Assembly (NCBI GenBank): GCA_012513065.1
Contig: JAAZCX010000040.1
Coordinates: 1-53,317 of the forward strand
Origin: Clostridiaceae bacterium
GTDB lineage: Bacteria > Bacillota > Clostridia > TANB77 > CAG-508
Direction: 5' to 3'
Length of the DNA stretch: 53,317 nucleotides
Shown: piece after piece, positions 17,530-24,860 of the stretch
Position numbering within the stretch: position 1 is the stretch's first letter
How the letters are laid out: each line of letters begins with the position of its first letter
Notes under the pieces: model-generated
The model's database searches: none
What the model was told of the DNA's origin: nothing
What the model saw: only the letters and a program-made list of their open reading frames with translations
Program-made: the position numbers and the translations under genes

Positions 17530-17649
17530 TTAGTCTTTCTTTACAAGAGAAGCTGGCATTTTAGGTTGGTGATATATTCCAAATAAAATACATGCTGTAT
17601 TTGTAGTTTTTGCATATTTTTCTGCGATTTTTGATAATAATTTTAACAT
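17530..17649 (-). CDS. agrD: AgrD-like cyclic lactone autoinducer pro-peptide
   Basis: 39-residue ORF, shorter than most ORF cut-offs. It has an amphipathic, Lys-rich leader (MLKLLSKIAEKYAKTTN), then a core with the single cysteine C20 in ACILFGIY, and a tail HQPKMPASLVKKD. The Cys followed by a short hydrophobic stretch and QPK-x-P-x-SL is the signature of clostridial cyclic-peptide signals. AgrB would cut after the core and join C20 to the new C-terminus as a thiolactone, giving a ring such as CILFGIY; the exact end is not certain. A GGGGGG ribosome-binding site lies eight bases upstream. It is 68 bases downstream of agrB, the usual B-D order. Confidence 0.9.
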   Translation of the reverse strand: MLKLLSKIAEKYAKTTNTACILFGIYHQPKMPASLVKKD

Positions 17650-17717
17650 AATTAATTCCCCCCATATTATTTTATTTATATAATAAAGTATATTGCCGGC
17701 CAAATACTTTTATTATC

Positions 17718-18344
17718 TTAAATTGTTTGGTTTGCTTTTATATATTCTTCATACCCGTACTTATTATTGGTTAATTTATATGCTATTTTTGTAATGCTTA
17801 TTGTTTGAATAAATGTTCCTATTATCATTATATTTGAAATTATTTGATTATTTATAAAAATTGCTATTATCATATTTATAATTAACACAATATATGATAA
17901 TACTTTTTTTCTATCTCTCTCTTTTTTAGTTAAGATAGGTAAATTCTCGGTATCTGCTGGTGCATATAAGCTTATCATTATTATTCCAAATATTAATACT
18001 ACAAATATACTTATATATTTAAAAATATCATTTGGAAAATTATATACTGTACTTATGAATGCATTTCCACAATAGTTAAGAGTTGTACCAATAAAACATC
18101 CAATATGTGTTTTTAAGTGAAATCCTCCGGAACAAATTCTATATGGTAGAATTAAGAAAAATGCTAATAATGTTTGCCACCATATTCCTAATATAATTCC
18201 TATTCCAAACATAAGAAACATTTTAGGGATTTCTCCTATTATTAATTGAAGTCCATACATTATAATTTCTGCTCTTTCATCGTCAACCTCTGGCATTTTT
18301 TTTCTAATTTTATATGTCAGATATTTGCAAAATTTATCTATCAT
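17718..18344 (-). CDS. agrB: AgrB-type accessory gene regulator peptidase/transporter
   Basis: 208-residue membrane cysteine endopeptidase that trims and cyclises AgrD. The catalytic pair is visible as H76 in RICSGGFHLKTH and C83 in IGCF, matching H77/C84 of the staphylococcal protein. About five to six hydrophobic segments follow. GAGGTGA lies four bases before the ATG. It is the first gene of the minus-strand agrBD unit, downstream of a terminator and a repeat region that looks like a regulator-binding site. Confidence 0.93.
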   Translation of the reverse strand: MIDKFCKYLTYKIRKKMPEVDDERAEIIMYGLQLIIGEIPKMFLMFGIGIILGIWWQTLLAFFLILPYRICSGGFHLKTHIGCFIGTTLNYCGNAFISTVYNFPNDIFKYISIFVVLIFGIIMISLYAPADTENLPILTKKERDRKKVLSYIVLIINMIIAIFINNQIISNIMIIGTFIQTISITKIAYKLTNNKYGYEEYIKANQTI

Positions 18345-18377
18345 GTTGTCACCTCTTTATTTCTATCTTCTGTTTAA

Positions 18378-18442
18378 ATAATATAGTTTTTTCGACAACA
18401 TTTTTTATTTCTTATATGAAACGCAAAAAATCTTATATGAAA
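18378..18442 (-). promoter_or_regulatory. agrBD promoter with 21-bp-spaced direct repeats
   Basis: On the minus strand TTTCATATAAGA occurs at 18442-18431 and again at 18421-18410, start-to-start 21 bp. A -10-like TATATT or TATTAT lies at 18385-18378. At a 17-base spacing the -35 position (18408-18403) reads ATAAAA, a poor match, and it directly abuts the proximal repeat. Two tandem half-sites two helical turns apart next to a weak -35 is the arrangement of promoters activated by LytTR regulators such as AgrA. The half-site does not match the staphylococcal AgrA box, so the binding is inferred from geometry and context. Confidence 0.55.
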
Positions 18443-18472
18443 GATATTTTTTTTGCTTTCATATAAGATTTT
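18427..18472 (-). terminator. Intrinsic terminator after the pseudouridine synthase gene
   Basis: A 17-bp stem, AAAATCTTATATGAAAG / CTTTCATATAAGATTTT, with a 12-base loop, followed by TTTTTT-like sequence on the minus strand. Its downstream arm contains the distal TTTCATATAAGA copy of the agrBD repeat. Confidence 0.85.
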
Positions 18473-18507
18473 GCCTTGTTTGTAAAATTAACATAAAGAA
18501 ATTTAAT

Positions 18508-19194
18508 TTAAATATTAATACTTTCTAATATTTTCCAAGTTCCATTAATTTCTGGTAATACTTTAAAAGTCATTTCTTGTTTTGTTACTGGATGAATTAT
18601 GGTTAATTCATATGCCCATAATGCAATTTGTTTTCCATGTCCTCTACCACCATATTTCTGATCTCCATATATACTATGATTTCTACTTGATAATTGAACT
18701 CTTATCTGATGATGTCTTCCTGTATGTAAATTTACTTTTAATACAGATAAATCTATTTCTTCATCATATTTTAATACTTCGTAATCCAATATTGCAAGTT
18801 TTGAATTTTTTGTTCCTTCTTTTACAACTTTACTCATATTTGCTTTTTCATTTTTTAAAAGGTAATCTTCTAATGTTGCTGTTAATTTATCCATTTTTCC
18901 ATTTGCTACAACTAAATATTTTTTCTTAAATTCTTTTACTCTAACTTGTTCACTTAATCTCGATGCAGCTTTTGAAGTTTTAGCAAATACCATTACTCCA
19001 CCTACTGGTCTATCTAATCTATGAACTAATCCTAAATATACATCTCCTGGTTTATTATATTTTTCCTTAAGATATTGTTTAATAATAGTAAGCATGTCTA
19101 TATCTCCAGTTTTATCTCCTTGAGATGGGATATTTACTATTTTTTCAACTACTATTATATGGTTATCTTCATAAATTACATTTAATTTTTGCAT
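18508..19194 (-). CDS. RluA-family RNA pseudouridine synthase
   Basis: 228-residue enzyme that isomerises uridine in rRNA or tRNA. The catalytic motif HRLDRPVGG carries the active-site Asp; the later segment HTGRHHQIRVQLSS is also typical. There is no N-terminal S4 domain, as in the shorter RluA/TruC-like members. It lies 22 bases after the methyltransferase gene on the same strand, suggesting an RNA-modification pair. The exact target is not known. Confidence 0.9.
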   Translation of the reverse strand: MQKLNVIYEDNHIIVVEKIVNIPSQGDKTGDIDMLTIIKQYLKEKYNKPGDVYLGLVHRLDRPVGGVMVFAKTSKAASRLSEQVRVKEFKKKYLVVANGKMDKLTATLEDYLLKNEKANMSKVVKEGTKNSKLAILDYEVLKYDEEIDLSVLKVNLHTGRHHQIRVQLSSRNHSIYGDQKYGGRGHGKQIALWAYELTIIHPVTKQEMTFKVLPEINGTWKILESINI

Positions 19195-19216
19195 TTTTTC
19201 CCCTTACTAATTATTT

Positions 19217-20080
19217 TTAGCTTTCCCATCTTCCATAAATTCCACATGGTAATACTAATTTTGAATCTTTCATTGGAAGACCAATTTCTCCACTTGATAA
19301 TTTTCCATCATATGTTTTTACTATATTTAAGTTTAATATATTTTCTAATACCGTACTTGAAATTCCTGTTGTATATGAATTTATTAAGAAAAATAATGGT
19401 TTGTCAGATAAAACTTTGGTACATAATTCTACTAAATCAGATATATTATCTTCAAATTTCCAAACTTCTCCGTTTGCTCCTCTTCCGTATGATGGTGGAT
19501 CCATTATTATAGCATCATATTTATTACCTCTTCTTATTTCTCTATTTACAAATTTAACAACATCATCAACTATATATCTTACAGGTTTATCTTGAAGTCC
19601 AGAAGATATTACATTTTCTTTTGCCCATGCTACCATTCCTTTTGAGCTATCAACATGGCATACAGATGCTCCTGCTGATAAACAAGCTACAGTTGCACCA
19701 CCAGTATATGCAAATAAATTTAATACCTTTATTTCTTTATTTTCTTTTTTTATTTTATCTATCATCCAATCCCAATTTGCTGCTTGTTCAGGAAATAATC
19801 CTGTATGTTTAAATCCCATTGGTTTAATATTAAATGTAAGATTTTTATATTTAATTTGCCAGTTAGCTGGTATTTTATTTATATATTCCCAACTACCTCC
19901 TCCTAAATTGCTTCTATTATATATAGCATCAGTATTTTTCCATTTACTTGGAAATGATTTACTTTTCCAGATTATCTGTGGATCTGGACGAACTAATGTA
20001 ATATTATTCCATCTTTCTAATTTTTCCCCATTTGCCATATCTAATATTTCATAATCTTTCCAATTATTTGCAATTATCAT
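19217..20080 (-). CDS. Class I SAM-dependent methyltransferase (RlmI-like)
   Basis: 287 residues. The SAM-binding motif I is LNLFAYTGGATVACL, followed by an acidic HVDSSKGMV, and the catalytic-type loop is MDPPSYGRG (DPPSY). The set resembles the RlmI/RlmK group of 23S rRNA methyltransferases without the N-terminal PUA domain. The N-terminal 90 residues hold a distinct GGGSWEY region. Probably a nucleic-acid methyltransferase; target unknown. It starts a two-gene unit with the pseudouridine synthase. Confidence 0.85.
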   Translation of the reverse strand: MIIANNWKDYEILDMANGEKLERWNNITLVRPDPQIIWKSKSFPSKWKNTDAIYNRSNLGGGSWEYINKIPANWQIKYKNLTFNIKPMGFKHTGLFPEQAANWDWMIDKIKKENKEIKVLNLFAYTGGATVACLSAGASVCHVDSSKGMVAWAKENVISSGLQDKPVRYIVDDVVKFVNREIRRGNKYDAIIMDPPSYGRGANGEVWKFEDNISDLVELCTKVLSDKPLFFLINSYTTGISSTVLENILNLNIVKTYDGKLSSGEIGLPMKDSKLVLPCGIYGRWES

Positions 20081-20175
20081 TTTTCTTCCAACTTTCTTTT
20101 TTATTTTACTTTTCTATTATAGCAAATTTTATATTATTTATCAAATTATTTTTATTATTAATTATATTAATTTTA

Positions 20176-20204
20176 TTGATTTTATTGTTTTAATTTGATA
20201 CAAT
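20176..20204 (+). promoter_or_regulatory. SigA-type promoter of the aminopeptidase gene
   Basis: TTGATT, a 17-base spacer and TACAAT, about 55 bases before the ATG. Confidence 0.6.
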
Positions 20205-20259
20205 AGTATACATAATTATAACAGTAAACCTTTATTAAAATTTTAAGGAGGAAAAATTT

Positions 20260-21381
20260 ATGGATTCACGGATTGAAAAGTTAGCAGATTTACTTCTAAC
20301 TCATTCTATATCATTACACTATGGTGAAAAAGTGTATATTGAAGTTAAAGGTTCTGGTGCAGATGATTTAGTATTATCTCTTATACGTAAGATTTATGAC
20401 AGAGGTGGTATCCCTTTTGTACACAATTTTGATTTAAATTTTCAGCGTGAAATATTAATGCATTGTAATGAATCTCAGCTTGAATTAATGCAAGATCTTG
20501 CATTATCTGAAATGAAACAAATGGACTGTTACATTGGAATTAGCTCATATCAAAATTATTCTATATTTTCAGATGTACCTTCATATAATTTATCATTATT
20601 TTCTAAATTATATGAAAAACCTGTTCATTTCGAAGAAAGAGTAAATAACACAAAATGGGTTATTTTGCATTATCCTACAGAAGCATTTGCACAATCAGCA
20701 GGAATGAGTACTGTGGCATTTCAAGATTTTTTCTTTAATTCATGTATTATGAATTATTCTAAATTAAGAAGTTATATGTCACCTCTTATTTCTTATATGA
20801 ACAATACAGATAATGTTCATATAACTGGCCCAGGAACTGATCTTAATTTTTCAATTAAAGATATTCCTACTGTTCCATGTTTTGGAAAGCGAAACATTCC
20901 AGATGGTGAAGTTTATACTGCACCTGTAAAAGATTCTGTTGAAGGATATATCACATTTAATACTCCAAGTGTATATGATGGATATATTTTTGAAAACATA
21001 TATTTTGAGTTTTCAAAAGGCAAAATTGTTAAAGCTAATTCAAATAATTCAAATCTTTTGAATAAAATTTTGGATACAGATGAAGGTGCTAGATACATAG
21101 GAGAATTTTCTTTTGGTTTAAATCCATTAATAACATTTCCTATGAAAAATACTTTATTTGATGAAAAGATTTCAGGATCATTTCACTTAACTCCTGGACA
21201 TTGTTACAGTAGTGCTTTTAACGGAAATGATAATTCTTCTATTCATTGGGACTTAGTTTGTATTCAAACATCCAAATATGGTGGTGGAAAAATTTACTTT
21301 GATGATACTTTAATAAGAAAAAATGGCTTATTTGTTCATCCTTTATTACTTAATTTAAATCCAGATAATCTAATGTACTAA
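20260..21381 (+). CDS. M29-family aminopeptidase
   Basis: 373-residue cytosolic metalloaminopeptidase (thermophilic-aminopeptidase/AmpS family) that removes N-terminal amino acids from peptides. Expected metal-binding elements are present: NIPDGEVYTAP, IGEFSFGLNP, SFHLTPG and SIHWDLV, giving Glu, Glu, His, His and Asp. The start has AAGGAGG about eight bases upstream. It stands alone, with its own promoter and a perfect terminator. Confidence 0.9.
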   Translation: MDSRIEKLADLLLTHSISLHYGEKVYIEVKGSGADDLVLSLIRKIYDRGGIPFVHNFDLNFQREILMHCNESQLELMQDLALSEMKQMDCYIGISSYQNYSIFSDVPSYNLSLFSKLYEKPVHFEERVNNTKWVILHYPTEAFAQSAGMSTVAFQDFFFNSCIMNYSKLRSYMSPLISYMNNTDNVHITGPGTDLNFSIKDIPTVPCFGKRNIPDGEVYTAPVKDSVEGYITFNTPSVYDGYIFENIYFEFSKGKIVKANSNNSNLLNKILDTDEGARYIGEFSFGLNPLITFPMKNTLFDEKISGSFHLTPGHCYSSAFNGNDNSSIHWDLVCIQTSKYGGGKIYFDDTLIRKNGLFVHPLLLNLNPDNLMY

Positions 21382-21383
21382 CA

Positions 21384-21420
21384 TAAAAAGGATAGTGTAT
21401 AAAATACACTATCCTTTTTA
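21384..21420. terminator. Terminator between the aminopeptidase and a small membrane protein gene
   Basis: A 16-bp perfect stem AAAAAGGATAGTGTAT / ATACACTATCCTTTTT with a three-base loop and T-rich flanks, between convergent genes. Confidence 0.88.
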
Positions 21421-21429
21421 TTATTGATA

Positions 21430-21639
21430 TTAATATAATCTTGAAAACAAACTTATAAAATTATTTATTAATACAAAGTCTATTATCATTAAGCCCAATA
21501 ATAAAGTAATAACTAAAATTACCATTTTATTATTAACTATTATTCCTTTTAAAGTATTTGATGCTTTTTGCATTTTCAATTTCATTCCATTTAATTTTTT
21601 AACTCTAATATTTAGAATTATATCTTTAGTATATTCCAT
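21430..21639 (-). CDS. Small single-span membrane protein, unknown
   Basis: 69 residues: a basic, amphipathic N-terminal 35 residues, then one hydrophobic helix (MVILVITLLLGLMIIDFVLI) and a short tail. GGGGG lies five to six bases upstream of the ATG, a good start signal. The gene lies between the aminopeptidase terminator and the T-box promoter on the opposite strand. No family is recognised. Confidence 0.6.
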   Translation of the reverse strand: MEYTKDIILNIRVKKLNGMKLKMQKASNTLKGIIVNNKMVILVITLLLGLMIIDFVLINNFISLFSRLY

Positions 21640-21773
21640 AAAAACCCCCTATTTTTATTTCTACTATAATATATATGCTATCTAAAAATATTTATTACTA
21701 AAATCGTAAGTGCTTTTTCTACATATTTTTTATATATTTCTTTTACTATTTTATTGTTTTTTTAGTATAACTC

Positions 21774-21802
21774 TTGACATTTTCTTCCATACTATGTAAA
21801 AT
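21774..21802 (+). promoter_or_regulatory. SigA-type promoter of the aspS T-box leader
   Basis: TTGACA, a 17-base spacer and TAAAAT, ending 22 bases before the first base of Stem I. Confidence 0.8.
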
Positions 21803-21824
21803 AGAATATACAAAATAGTTAAAT

Positions 21825-22028
21825 ATTGCGTTGAAGATGACGACTTGCTAAAAGTTACTAACAGAGATAAAGGTATTGGCTGAGAACCTTTTTAGAAAAA
21901 CATAGCAAACTAACACATTGGAGCAATTTATATATTTTAAGAAAGTGGGAGTTTTAAAACTCCAAGTTAGGGTGGCACCGCGGAAATTATTTCGTCCCTG
22001 CATTTTTATGCAGCTGGGCGATTTTTTG
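21825..22028 (+). ncRNA. T-box riboswitch controlling aspS, specifier probably AAC (Asn)
   Basis: Stem I is closed by ATTGC (21825-21829) and GCAAT (21923-21927), with the GA motif GATGA and TTGGAG. The conserved T-box AGGGTGGCACCGCGG is at 21969-21983. A terminator, CGTCCC-TGCAT / ATGCA-GCT-GGGCG then TTTTTT, runs over 21993-22027. My fold of the specifier loop has helices ATG/CAT (21837-21839 with 21916-21918) and TTGCT/AGCAA (21845-21849 with 21904-21908), leaving ACTAACA on the 3' side with AAC at 21912-21914 followed by A. No GAC is present on that strand. The antiterminator bulge TGGC fits a tRNA with discriminator G, true of both tRNA-Asn and tRNA-Asp. Confidence 0.93.
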
Positions 22029-22091
22029 TTTTATTATAGTAAAATAAATTATTCGCATAAACAGTTTGCAAAGAGAGGAGTGTTAAATTAA

Positions 22092-23843
22092 ATGAGTATT
22101 TATAGAACTCATACTTGTAATGAAATTAGTTTAGAAGATGTTGGAAAAAAGGTTAAGATTGCAGGATTTGTAGAAACAATCCGTGATTTAGGTGGATTAG
22201 TTTTCTTAGATGTACGTGATATGTACGGAATAACACAAGTTGTTACATCTAGTAAAGATTCTGACGTTGACTTTGCATCACATATTCCTGTTGAATCTTC
22301 AATATCAGTTGAGGGTACAGTTCGTAAAAGAGATCCTGAAACTGTAAATGAAAAACTTAAAACAGGTCTTGTTGAAATCGTTATTGAAAAAATTGAAATA
22401 TTAGGTAAACGTACTAAAAATTTACCTTTTGAAATTAATGGAAATACTGAAGTTAGAGAAGATTTAAGATTACAATATCGTTTTTTAGATTTAAGAAATA
22501 CAAAATTAAAAGATAATTTAGTTTTAAGAGCAAATGTAATTCAATTTTTACGTTCTCAAATGATAGAACAAGGTTTTTTAGAAGTTCAAACTCCTATACT
22601 TACTAGTTCTTCACCAGAAGGAGCAAGAGATTATTTAGTGCCTAGCAGATTACATGCTGGTAAATTTTATGCATTACCACAAGCACCACAACAATTTAAA
22701 CAATTACTTATGGTTTCTGGTATAGATAAATATTTCCAAATTGCACCTTGCTTTAGAGATGAAGATGCAAGAGCAGATAGAGCTCCTGGAGAATTTTATC
22801 AATTAGATCTTGAAATGTCTTACAGTTCTCAAGAAGATGTTTTTGCAGCAATTGAACCTGTTGTATATAATACATTCACTAAATTTTCTAACAAAAAAGT
22901 GGCACAATATCCATTCCCTAGAATTCCTTATAGAGAATCTATGGTAAAATACGGAACTGATAAACCAGATTTAAGAAATCCTCTTATAATAGTTGATGTT
23001 ACTGAATTTTTCCAAAGATGTACTTTCAAACCATTTCATGGTCAAACTGTACGTAGTATCAAAGTTTCAGGACATATGTCAAAAGGATTCCATGAAAAAA
23101 TGTTAGAATTTGCAAAATCTATTGGTATGGGAGGATTAGGTTACTTAGAAGTTCAAGAAGATTTAACTTTTAAAGGACCTATTGATAAATTCATACCAGA
23201 TGATATGAAAGAAGAATTATTAAAACTTGCTGATTTGAAAGCTGAAGATACTATATTCTTTATAGCAGATAATGAAGCTAAAGCTGCAAACTTAGCAGGT
23301 CAACTAAGATGTGAACTTGCAAAACGTTTAGATCTTATAGATGAAAGTATGTATCAATTCTGTTGGATAGTAGATTTTCCAATGTATGAATTAGATGATA
23401 ATGGTGCTGTAGCATTTAACCATAATCCTTTCTCAATGCCACAAGGTGGTATGGAAGCATTAAAAACAATGAATCCATTGGATATAATTGCTTATCAATA
23501 TGATATTATATGCAATGGTATTGAATTATCTTCTGGAGCTGTCAGAAATCATGACCCTGAAATTATGATTAAAGCTTTCGAACTTGCTGGATATAATAAA
23601 GAACATATTGAAGAAAAATTTCCTGCATTATTTAATGCATTCCAATTTGGTGCTCCTCCACATGCAGGTATAGCACCTGGTGTAGATAGAATGATTATGC
23701 TTTTAACAGATAGTGAAACTATCCGTGAAGTTATTGCATTCCCTATGAATAGTAAAGCACAAGATTTAATGATGGGAGCTCCTGGTACTGTTACAAAAGA
23801 ACAATTAAAGGATGTTCATATTAAATTAGATATTAAAGATTAA
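22092..23843 (+). CDS. aspS: Aspartate--tRNA ligase
   Basis: 583-residue class II synthetase of the bacterial type. An N-terminal OB anticodon-binding domain carries FVETIRDLGGLVFLDVRD. The catalytic core has motif 2 around FRDEDARADRAPGEFYQLDLE and motif 3 near HAGIAPGVDRMIMLL; the bacterial insertion (GAD) domain lies between them. GAGGAG precedes the ATG by about 11 bases. It is preceded by a T-box and followed by a terminator, with no gatCAB genes attached. It could be discriminating or non-discriminating; the leucine in RDLGG resembles discriminating enzymes, but the T-box points to tRNA-Asn. Confidence 0.96.
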   Translation: MSIYRTHTCNEISLEDVGKKVKIAGFVETIRDLGGLVFLDVRDMYGITQVVTSSKDSDVDFASHIPVESSISVEGTVRKRDPETVNEKLKTGLVEIVIEKIEILGKRTKNLPFEINGNTEVREDLRLQYRFLDLRNTKLKDNLVLRANVIQFLRSQMIEQGFLEVQTPILTSSSPEGARDYLVPSRLHAGKFYALPQAPQQFKQLLMVSGIDKYFQIAPCFRDEDARADRAPGEFYQLDLEMSYSSQEDVFAAIEPVVYNTFTKFSNKKVAQYPFPRIPYRESMVKYGTDKPDLRNPLIIVDVTEFFQRCTFKPFHGQTVRSIKVSGHMSKGFHEKMLEFAKSIGMGGLGYLEVQEDLTFKGPIDKFIPDDMKEELLKLADLKAEDTIFFIADNEAKAANLAGQLRCELAKRLDLIDESMYQFCWIVDFPMYELDDNGAVAFNHNPFSMPQGGMEALKTMNPLDIIAYQYDIICNGIELSSGAVRNHDPEIMIKAFELAGYNKEHIEEKFPALFNAFQFGAPPHAGIAPGVDRMIMLLTDSETIREVIAFPMNSKAQDLMMGAPGTVTKEQLKDVHIKLDIKD

Positions 23844-23856
23844 AATAAAATTAAAT

Positions 23857-23893
23857 AAAAAAAGTCAAACAGCTACGGCTATTTGACTTTTTT
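23857..23893 (+). terminator. Intrinsic terminator of aspS
   Basis: Stem AAAAAGTCAAA-AGC / GGCT-TTTGACTTTTT with a three-base loop and one bulge per arm, followed by a T run. Confidence 0.85.
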
Positions 23894-23902
23894 ATGTTTT
23901 TG

Positions 23903-23930
23903 TAATATAATACTGTTCTCGTAATATACT
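23903..23930 (+). promoter_or_regulatory. SigE-like sporulation promoter of spoIIID
   Basis: TAATATA (23903-23909), a 13-base spacer and AATATACT (23923-23930). These match the Bacillus SigE consensus (KMATATW and CATAYAMT) at 7/7 and 7/8 positions with near-usual spacing. spoIIID is a SigE-dependent mother-cell gene in Bacillus, so position and class agree. AT-rich DNA makes chance matches easier. Confidence 0.55.
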
Positions 23931-23963
23931 ATTACTAATACTAATTTTCAAGGAGGGTTACTT

Positions 23964-24224
23964 ATGCATCAAAACATTAGTAAGAGAGTTTTAGAAGTAT
24001 CAAATTATTTCATTAGCAACAATTCTACTGTTCGGGCAACTGCCAAAGCATTGGGTCTCTCAAAAACCACTGTTCACATTGATTTAACTGAACGGCTTAG
24101 GTATGTATCACCTACTTTAGTTGAACCTGTAAGAAAAATTTTAAAAACGAATATTGATGAAAGACATAATCGTGGAGGCGAATCTACTCGTTTAAAATTT
24201 ATGAAATTAAAAGAACATAAGTGA
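23964..24224 (+). CDS. spoIIID: Sporulation transcriptional regulator SpoIIID
   Basis: 86-residue helix-turn-helix DNA-binding protein that modulates mother-cell gene expression during engulfment and coat formation. The family-specific helix-turn-helix TVRATAKALGLSKTTVHIDL (about residues 22-41) and LVEPVRKIL are present, with a basic C-terminus. AAGGAGGG precedes the ATG. It is monocistronic, with a SigE-like promoter and a terminator, and is strong evidence that the organism makes endospores. Confidence 0.95.
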   Translation: MHQNISKRVLEVSNYFISNNSTVRATAKALGLSKTTVHIDLTERLRYVSPTLVEPVRKILKTNIDERHNRGGESTRLKFMKLKEHK

Positions 24225-24243
24225 AGGTGATATTATTATAGTT

Positions 24244-24287
24244 AAAAAAGACACAGATTATTAAAAAATAATCTGTGTTTTTTTTAA
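24244..24287. terminator. Terminator between spoIIID and the coat genes
   Basis: Stem GACACAGATTATT / AATAATCTGTGTT with a five-base loop and long A and T flanks, usable from both strands. Confidence 0.85.
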
Positions 24288-24532
24288 CCTAATGTTTGAA
24301 ATTTTTGCTTTGTACTATCTATTTTTGTTTGTTCTACTGTTTGTGTACTATACCATCCTTTTTCTGCCATTAAATTGTATATTTTATTTTGTATATTTAA
24401 CGATTCATTTAAAGCATCTTTAAATGCACAATGTACTTCTGCTGTTGTTGATTCTATTGTTCCATGAAGATATAAATCACAAACACCTTTAATAATTAGT
24501 AATTCTTTTTCCATTAAATCTCTGTCTTCCAT
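24284..24532 (-). CDS. CotF-family spore coat protein
   Basis: 82 residues with the CotF-family pattern: ELLIIKGVCDLYLHGTIEST, then KDALNESLNIQNKIYNLMAEKGWY. The conserved GWY is near residue 60. GGAGAG lies just before the ATG. It follows a 57-aa gene on the same strand by 12 bases, as small coat genes often pair. Convergent with spoIIID. Confidence 0.85.
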   Translation of the reverse strand: MEDRDLMEKELLIIKGVCDLYLHGTIESTTAEVHCAFKDALNESLNIQNKIYNLMAEKGWYSTQTVEQTKIDSTKQKFQTLG

Positions 24533-24544
24533 TAACTTCTCTCC

Positions 24545-24718
24545 TTATAATAAATTTAAAAATTTGCTATATAATTCTGTATGCTTTTGTTCTAATTCTG
24601 TTAAATAATTAGAAAGATTAACATCTTGCATTTTACTTGCTGCTTTTTTGCTACATGATTTCATAAATTTTTCATGTCCTAAAGCATCTTCAATATATAA
24701 AAGTTCTTTACCTGTCAT
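24545..24718 (-). CDS. Small CotF-partner-like protein
   Basis: 57 residues, start MTGKELLYIEDALGHEKFMK, end KHTELYSKFLNLL. Helical, ferritin-like spacing of His, Glu and Lys, and tight linkage to the CotF-family gene suggest a spore-coat partner. GGTGATAATAA precedes the ATG. Not firmly assigned to a named family. Confidence 0.65.
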   Translation of the reverse strand: MTGKELLYIEDALGHEKFMKSCSKKAASKMQDVNLSNYLTELEQKHTELYSKFLNLL

Positions 24719-24794
24719 TTATTATCACCACCTATATTTATAATATTTCCTAATTTGATTATAAATATACAAAATGCAATGAATTTTAATACAT

Positions 24795-24846
24795 AAAAAT
24801 AAGATATATTTTTATATTTAATTAAAATATATCTTATTTATTTTTT
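24795..24846 (-). terminator. Intrinsic terminator of adhE
   Basis: Stem AAATAAGATATATTTT / AAAATATATCTTATTT with about a ten-base loop, followed by T-rich sequence. Lies just after the adhE stop. Confidence 0.75.
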
Positions 24847-24860
24847 ATTATTTATATTTT

